64,000 nt of DNA from Bacteroidales bacterium. GTDB taxonomy: Bacteria; Bacteroidota; Bacteroidia; Bacteroidales; Rikenellaceae. Shown one piece after another: positions 58,936 through 64,000 of the stretch. The stretch covers positions 1 through 64,000 of the forward strand of contig CAJTFS010000004.1 in NCBI GenBank assembly GCA_910575495.1. The letters run 5' to 3'. The notes beneath the pieces are model-generated. The model was not told where the DNA came from and did not search any database. It saw only the letters and a list, made by a program, of their open reading frames with translations. Position numbers and translations under genes: made by a program. The number at the start of each line of letters is the position of its first letter. Positions within the stretch are counted from its first letter, which is position 1.

Positions 58936-61900
58936 ATGAAGAACTACCGTGTTTACGTCGAGAAGAAGCCCCGGTTCCGGGTGGAGGCCGAGAGCCTGCG
59001 CCGCGAGCTGAACGCCAATCTGGGGCTGGAGTTGCAGAACCTGCGTCTGCTCAACGTCTACGACCTTTTCGGATTCGGCGAGGAGCTGTTGGAGAGGAGC
59101 CGCTACGCGGTCTTCGGCGAGACGGTGACCGACACGGTGACCGACACGTGCGACCTGAGCGGCCATAAATACCTGGCCGTGGAATTTCTGCCCGGGCAGT
59201 TCGACCAGCGCGCCGCTTCGGCCGTCGACTGCGTGCGGCTGATCGACCCGGCGGCCGACGTACGCATCCGCTCGTCGAAGCTGCTGCTTTTCGACGCTAC
59301 GGTGAGCGACGAGGAGCTGGCCCGCATCCGGCACTACTATGTCAATGCCGTCGAGTCGCGCGAAAAGAATCTCGGCGTGCTCAGCGAGACCGAACAACCC
59401 GAAGTGAGCCCCGTGGAGGTGCTGACGGGCTTCCGGGAGCTGACCGACGACCGGCTGGCTGCCCGCTGCAAGGAGTGGGGGCTGGCCATGAATGCCGACG
59501 ACCTGCAAGAGGTGGTGCGCTATTTCCGCGAGGAGGGGCGCGACCCTTATGAGACGGAGCTGCGCATCCTCGACACCTATTGGAGCGACCATTGCCGCCA
59601 CACGACCTTCACCACCGAGCTCACGGGCATCACGGTCGAGGAGTCGTTTCTCAAGGACGAGTTGGAGGATTCGCTGGCCTTGTATCTGCGCATCCGCCGC
59701 GAACTGGGCCGCGAGCACAAGAGCCTCTGTCTGATGGATCTGGCCACCATCGGCGCCCGCTGGCTGCGCAAGGAGGGCCTGCTGGACGACCTGGAGACGA
59801 GCGACGAGAACAACGCCTGCTCGGTCTATGTGGACGTGGAGGCCGACGGTACAACGGAGCGCTGGCTCCTGCAGTTCAAGAACGAGACCCACAACCATCC
59901 CACCGAGATCGAGCCTTTCGGCGGTGCTTCGACCTGCCTGGGCGGCGCCATCCGCGACCCGCTGTCGGGCCGCAGCTATGTTTACCAGGCCATGCGCGTG
60001 ACGGGCGCGGGCGACATCTACCGCAAGGTGAGCGAGACGCTGCCGGGCAAGCTGCCGCAGAGCGTCATTTCGAAGAAGGCCGCGGCCGGCTATTCGAGCT
60101 ACGGCAACCAGATCGGTCTGGCGACGACCCACGTGCGCGAAATCTACCACCCGGGCTATGTGGCCAAGCGTCTCGAAGTGGGCGCCGTGGCGGGTGCCGT
60201 CAAGGCGGAGAACGTGCGCCGCGAGCGCCCCGAGCCGGGCGACCGCATCGTCATGCTGGGCGGCCGTACGGGCCGCGACGGCATCGGCGGAGCGACGGGC
60301 TCGTCGAAGGAACACGATTCGCATTCGCTCGAAACCTGCGGCAGCGAGGTGCAGAAAGGCAACGCGCCCGAGGAACGCAAGCTGGAGCGGCTGTTCCGCC
60401 GTCCGGAGGTCACGCGGCTCATCAAGAAGTCGAACGATTTCGGTGCGGGCGGCGTGAGCGTGGCCATCGGCGAGCTGGCCGACGGGCTGGACATCTACCT
60501 CGACCGCGTGAAGACCAAATACAGCGGACTGAACGCCACCGAACTGGCCATCAGCGAGTCGCAGGAGCGCATGGCCGTGGTCGTCGAGGCCAAGGACGTC
60601 GCGGAGTTCATGCGTTGCTGCCGCGAGGAGAACATCGAGGCGGTCGAGGTGGCCGACGTCACCGCGACGGGCCGCATGCGGATGTTCTGCCGCGACTGCA
60701 AGGTGGCGGACCTCAGCCGCGAATTCATCGATTCGGCCGGGGCACGCCATTATGCCGAGGCGCGGATCGGCGCCGTGGAGGAGCGGAGCCCCTTCGCGCG
60801 CACGGTGGCCGGCGCCGACCTGGCGGAACGCTTCGCCAACAATCTGAAAGACGACAACGTGCTCTCGCAGCGCGGACTCATCGAGATGTTCGATTCGACC
60901 ATCGGCCGTTCGACGGTGCTGCTGCCTTTCGGCGGCCGGACCCAGCGCACCGAGACGCAGGTTTCGGTGCAGAAACTGCCTGTCGACGGCTATACCGACA
61001 CGGCCAGCATCATGGCCCACGGCTACAATCCGTTCATCGCGTCGTGGAGCCCCTATCATGGTGCGGCCTACGCCGTAGTCGAGGCGGCCGCCAAGGTCGT
61101 GGCGGCCGGTGCGCGCTACGACCGGATGCGCTATTCTTATCAAGAGTATTTCGAGCGCATGACGCGCGACGCCCGTTCGTGGGGCAAGCCGTTGGCGGCA
61201 CTCCTCGGTGCGCTGCGCATGCAGGCGGAGCTGGGGCTTCCCTCCATAGGCGGCAAGGACTCGATGTCGGGTACGTTCCAGGAGATCAACGTGCCGCCCA
61301 TGCTCATGGCTTTCGGCATCACCACGGTGGATGCCCGCAACGTCATTTCGCCCGAGTTCAAGGCTCCGGGCCACAAGATATATGTTGTCCGCCATACGCC
61401 CCGCGCCAACGGCATGCCCGACAGCGCGGCGCTGAAGCGCAATTTCGGCTTCGTGAGCGATGCCATCGCGGCCGGCCGGGTCGTATCGGCATGGTCGGCG
61501 GGTTTCGGCGGCATCGGCGAGGCGCTGGCGAAAATGGCGTTCGGCAACGAGGTGGGCGCCGCTGTGACGCTGCCCGAAGAACGGCTCTACGAGTACGCCT
61601 ACGGTTCGATCGTCGTCGAGGCCACGGAGGCGCTGGAATTCCCGGCGGCCGAACTCTTGGGCGAGACCGTGGAAGACAAGGCGCTGACGGTGAACGGCGT
61701 GCGGATGCCGCTCGGCGAACTCTACCGCGCCAATACGGAGCGTTTCGCGACGGTCTATCCCGACAAGGGCGACAACCGGGCCGAGGTCATGAAGGCCGAA
61801 CCCCGCACAGGCGCCGTCGCCTACCCGGGTCCGGCGGTGGAGCATCCGGTGGCCTATCTGCCGGTTTTTCCGGGCACCAACTGCGACTACGACACGGCCA

Positions 61901-62643
61901 AGGCGTTCCGCCGGGCGGGCGCCGGGGTGGAGACGAGCGTGCTGTGCAACCTCGGGGGCGACGACATCCTGCGCTCGATCGACGAGATGCGGGTGCATAT
62001 CGACCGATGCCATATCTTCGTGCTGAGCGGCGGTTTCTCGGCGGGCGACGAACCCGACGGAAGCGCCAAATTCATTGTGAACGTACTGAATAACGACAAG
62101 ATACGGAGCGCGATCCACGCCCTGCTCGACCGCGGCGGTCTGATTCTCGGCATCTGCAACGGTTTCCAGGCGCTGGTCAAGTCGGGCCTGCTGCCCTACG
62201 GCCGCCTGGGTATGGTGACCGAGGAGTCGCCCACGCTTTTCCGCAACGATGTCAACCGCCACATCTCGCAGGTGGTGACCACGCGCGTGGCTTCCGCCGC
62301 GTCGCCGTGGCTGGCCGGTTTCGAGCCGGGCGAGCTGCACAGCATCGCCGTGAGCCACGGCGAAGGCAAGTTCGTGGTGAGCGAAGAACTGGCCCGCAGG
62401 CTCTTCGAGGCGGGGCAGGTGGCTTTCCAGTATGCGGGGCCCGACGGCGAAGCGACCGCGGAGGCGCCGTGGAATCCCAACGGCTCGTCGTACGCCATCG
62501 AAGGCATCGTCTCGCCCGACGGACGCATTCTGGGCAAGATGGGCCACACCGAACGCTGGGAGGAGAACCTCTACCGCAACATCGCCGGCAACAAACGGCA
62601 GGACCTGTTCGGCAATGCGGTGGCCTACTTTCGGAAAGGTTAA
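58936..62643 (+). CDS. purL: Phosphoribosylformylglycinamidine synthase, single-chain type
   Basis: A 1235-residue enzyme forming FGAM from FGAR, glutamine and ATP. It is the long form that contains PurS, PurL and PurQ parts in one chain. N-terminal domain about residues 1-150; synthetase halves with NETHNHPTEIEPFGGAST and the GGVSVAIGELADG/GYSKA-type loops; C-terminal glutaminase (about 975-1235) with nucleophile C1074 in GICNGFQAL and the histidine in SHGEGKF. Firmicutes use separate subunits, so the long form fits Bacteroidetes. Start at 58936 preferred to an ATG 11 codons upstream. Confidence 0.95.
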   Translation: MKNYRVYVEKKPRFRVEAESLRRELNANLGLELQNLRLLNVYDLFGFGEELLERSRYAVFGETVTDTVTDTCDLSGHKYLAVEFLPGQFDQRAASAVDCVRLIDPAADVRIRSSKLLLFDATVSDEELARIRHYYVNAVESREKNLGVLSETEQPEVSPVEVLTGFRELTDDRLAARCKEWGLAMNADDLQEVVRYFREEGRDPYETELRILDTYWSDHCRHTTFTTELTGITVEESFLKDELEDSLALYLRIRRELGREHKSLCLMDLATIGARWLRKEGLLDDLETSDENNACSVYVDVEADGTTERWLLQFKNETHNHPTEIEPFGGASTCLGGAIRDPLSGRSYVYQAMRVTGAGDIYRKVSETLPGKLPQSVISKKAAAGYSSYGNQIGLATTHVREIYHPGYVAKRLEVGAVAGAVKAENVRRERPEPGDRIVMLGGRTGRDGIGGATGSSKEHDSHSLETCGSEVQKGNAPEERKLERLFRRPEVTRLIKKSNDFGAGGVSVAIGELADGLDIYLDRVKTKYSGLNATELAISESQERMAVVVEAKDVAEFMRCCREENIEAVEVADVTATGRMRMFCRDCKVADLSREFIDSAGARHYAEARIGAVEERSPFARTVAGADLAERFANNLKDDNVLSQRGLIEMFDSTIGRSTVLLPFGGRTQRTETQVSVQKLPVDGYTDTASIMAHGYNPFIASWSPYHGAAYAVVEAAAKVVAAGARYDRMRYSYQEYFERMTRDARSWGKPLAALLGALRMQAELGLPSIGGKDSMSGTFQEINVPPMLMAFGITTVDARNVISPEFKAPGHKIYVVRHTPRANGMPDSAALKRNFGFVSDAIAAGRVVSAWSAGFGGIGEALAKMAFGNEVGAAVTLPEERLYEYAYGSIVVEATEALEFPAAELLGETVEDKALTVNGVRMPLGELYRANTERFATVYPDKGDNRAEVMKAEPRTGAVAYPGPAVEHPVAYLPVFPGTNCDYDTAKAFRRAGAGVETSVLCNLGGDDILRSIDEMRVHIDRCHIFVLSGGFSAGDEPDGSAKFIVNVLNNDKIRSAIHALLDRGGLILGICNGFQALVKSGLLPYGRLGMVTEESPTLFRNDVNRHISQVVTTRVASAASPWLAGFEPGELHSIAVSHGEGKFVVSEELARRLFEAGQVAFQYAGPDGEATAEAPWNPNGSSYAIEGIVSPDGRILGKMGHTERWEENLYRNIAGNKRQDLFGNAVAYFRKG

Positions 62644-62685
62644 AGGTGCAAAGCGAAACGATAGAAACCAAAAAATAAACAAACC

Positions 62686-63402
62686 ATGAAACAACTCGAA
62701 ATGCTCTACGAGGGCAAGGCCAAGCAGGTGTTCCTGACCGACGATCCCGACAAGATCGTCATCCACTACAAGGATGCCGCCACGGCGTTCAACAACATCA
62801 AGAAGGCGACCATCGAGAACAAAGGCGTGCTGAACAACGCCATCTCCACCTTGATTTTCAAGGAGCTGCACAAGGCCGGCGTGAAGACCCACTACATCGA
62901 GACGCTCAACGACCGCGACCAGCTCTGCCGCAAGGTGACGATCATCCCGCTGGAGGTGATCGTGCGCAACGTCATCGCCGGGTCGATGGCCCAGCGTCTG
63001 GGCATCGAGGAGGGCACGCAGCCCTCGAACGTCATCTTCGACATCTGCTACAAGAAAGACGAGTTGGGCGATCCGCTTATCAACGATCACCATGCCGTGG
63101 CGCTCGGCGCCGCCACCTACGAGGAACTGGCCGAGATCTATGCCATGACGGCCAAGATCAACGAGGTGCTCAAGGGGCTCTTCGCACAGATGAACATCCG
63201 GCTCGTCGACTTCAAGATCGAGTTCGGCAAGACCTCCGACGGCCGGATCGTGCTGGCCGACGAGGTGTCGCCCGACACGTGCCGCCTGTGGGACGCCACG
63301 ACCAACGAGAAGCTCGACAAGGACCGTTTCCGCCGCGACCTGGGCAAGGTGCGCGAGGCCTACGAGGAGATTCTGGCCCGTCTGCGCAAAATCGCCGAGT
63401 AG
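62686..63402 (+). CDS. purC: SAICAR synthase
   Basis: A 238-residue ligase adding aspartate to CAIR. It opens with YEGKAKQVF, the ATP-binding glycine-rich strand; the [13 protein letters not shown] and GSMAQRLGI segments form the aspartate site, and [25 protein letters not shown] is the conserved metal/substrate loop. Length matches the compact bacterial type. 42 bp after purL; purF follows 2 bp later. Confidence 0.95.
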   Translation: MKQLEMLYEGKAKQVFLTDDPDKIVIHYKDAATAFNNIKKATIENKGVLNNAISTLIFKELHKAGVKTHYIETLNDRDQLCRKVTIIPLEVIVRNVIAGSMAQRLGIEEGTQPSNVIFDICYKKDELGDPLINDHHAVALGAATYEELAEIYAMTAKINEVLKGLFAQMNIRLVDFKIEFGKTSDGRIVLADEVSPDTCRLWDATTNEKLDKDRFRRDLGKVREAYEEILARLRKIAE

Positions 63403-63404
63403 GG

Positions 63405-64000
63405 ATGGAAAATCCGATGATCGACAGGGAGCTGCACGAGGAGTGCGGCGTGTTCGGCGTCTACGGGGTGCCCGGCGCTTCGACGCTCGCCTACTATGGT
63501 CTGCATGCCCTCCAGCATCGCGGCCAGGAGGGGTGCGGCATCGTGAGCGTCGACGATCGGGGGCGTTTCCACCGCATCAAGGGCGAGGGGCTGGTGACCG
63601 AGGTCTTCAAGGAGCCCAACCTGGCAACCCTGACGGGCAGCACGGCCATCGGCCACGTGCGTTATTCGACGGCCGGCGGCGGGGGCATCGAGAACGTCCA
63701 GCCTTTCCTGTTCCGCCACAACTCGGGCGATTTCGCCCTGGCGCACAACGGCAACATCGTCAACTCGGCCGGCCTGCGCGAGTACCTCGAGAACAAGGGC
63801 AGCCTTTTCCATTCTTCGTCCGACAGCGAGATCCTGGCTCACCTGATCAAGAAGGAGACCCGTTACCACGACCGGCCGCGCATCTATTCGATCATCGATG
63901 CGCTCAACATGCTGGAGGGGGCTTTCGCTTTCGTCATCATGACGGCCAACCGCATCTACGCCTGCCGCGACAAGTACGGCCTGCGCCCTCTTTCGATCGG
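63405..64000 (+). CDS. purF: Amidophosphoribosyltransferase, 5' part (runs off the window)
   Basis: The first 198 codons of PurF, which makes phosphoribosylamine from PRPP and glutamine. After a short acidic propeptide comes the NTN nucleophile cysteine at C14 (EECGVFGVYG), followed by YYGLHALQHRGQEGCGI, GHVRYSTAG and AHNGNIVNS, all signatures of the class II glutaminase domain. The phosphoribosyltransferase domain lies beyond the edge. The propeptide means cleavage before C14. An in-frame ATG at 63417 is an alternative start. It is the last gene seen in the pur operon. Confidence 0.94.
   Translation, partial: MENPMIDRELHEECGVFGVYGVPGASTLAYYGLHALQHRGQEGCGIVSVDDRGRFHRIKGEGLVTEVFKEPNLATLTGSTAIGHVRYSTAGGGGIENVQPFLFRHNSGDFALAHNGNIVNSAGLREYLENKGSLFHSSSDSEILAHLIKKETRYHDRPRIYSIIDALNMLEGAFAFVIMTANRIYACRDKYGLRPLSI

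Noticed and set aside
57565-63093. 1842-codon open frame antisense to purK, purL and purC
   Set aside because: Shadow of the GC-rich pur genes; composition is Arg/His/Ala-biased and no domain is visible.

Overview
The window reads as a chromosomal segment of a GC-rich Bacteroidales, most likely Alistipes or another Rikenellaceae. Supporting signs: Bacteroidetes-type promoters (TTTG, 19-21 bp, TAnnTTTG) precede many genes; Shine-Dalgarno sites are mostly lacking; the gene families (DsbD-thioredoxin, AsmA, FadL-like porin, S66 peptidase, class 1B PyrDK) fit the order; base composition is strongly GC-rich outside the first 7.6 kb. The genus is an inference.

Layout. 1-7.6 kb: a clearly AT-richer mobilizable element (Toprim primase-like protein, possible oriT, MobV relaxase) with a compact cargo operon (zinc ribbon, YciI, iron-sulfur flavoprotein, META lipoprotein, tautomerase, GyrI-like, double GNAT, esterase). 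It ends in a cut-off membrane gene and a 173 bp inverted-repeat element beside tRNA-Ser(CGA). 8.3-17 kb: surface lipoprotein plus FadL-like porin, manganese catalase, DUF805 with a folded leader, proS, CDF exporter. 17-31 kb: ECF sigma factor, HdeD, tRNA-Leu(TAG), envelope coiled-coil protein, VOC enzyme, Sua5/YrdC, thioesterase, EamA, DsbD, ZIP and Ca/Na transporters, mutY, glycosyltransferase, AlkD-like repair. 32-42.5 kb: AsmA, a small membrane/HTH operon, MFS, S66 peptidase, NrnA, YeiH. 42.8-45.9 kb: a cobalamin riboswitch ahead of anaerobic ribonucleotide reductase nrdDG. 46.1-56.8 kb: a near-complete UMP operon, pyrC-carA-carB-pyrK-pyrD-pyrF-grx-pyrE-pyrB. 56.9 kb to the edge: IMP operon purE-purK-purL-purC-purF (purF cut by the window).

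How the parts work together. The last 18 kb is nucleotide metabolism: pyr genes make UMP, pur genes make IMP, and nrdDG turns ribonucleotides into deoxyribonucleotides without oxygen. All three transcription units have long leaders: a B12 aptamer for nrdDG and, for pyr and pur, a short Arg/Lys-rich reading frame ending at or in a terminator-like hairpin. PyrB carries a C-terminal zinc module resembling that of the regulatory chain PyrI.

Intergenic DNA is full of structured repeats: two tandem families that contain working-looking promoters, a 1.1-1.3 kb composite repeat present twice that ends in different fragments of a FISUMP-type surface domain, a GC-rich REP family, heptamer arrays, and a remnant of a nonapeptide-repeat protein. 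No CRISPR array, rRNA, reverse transcriptase or complete insertion sequence was seen.
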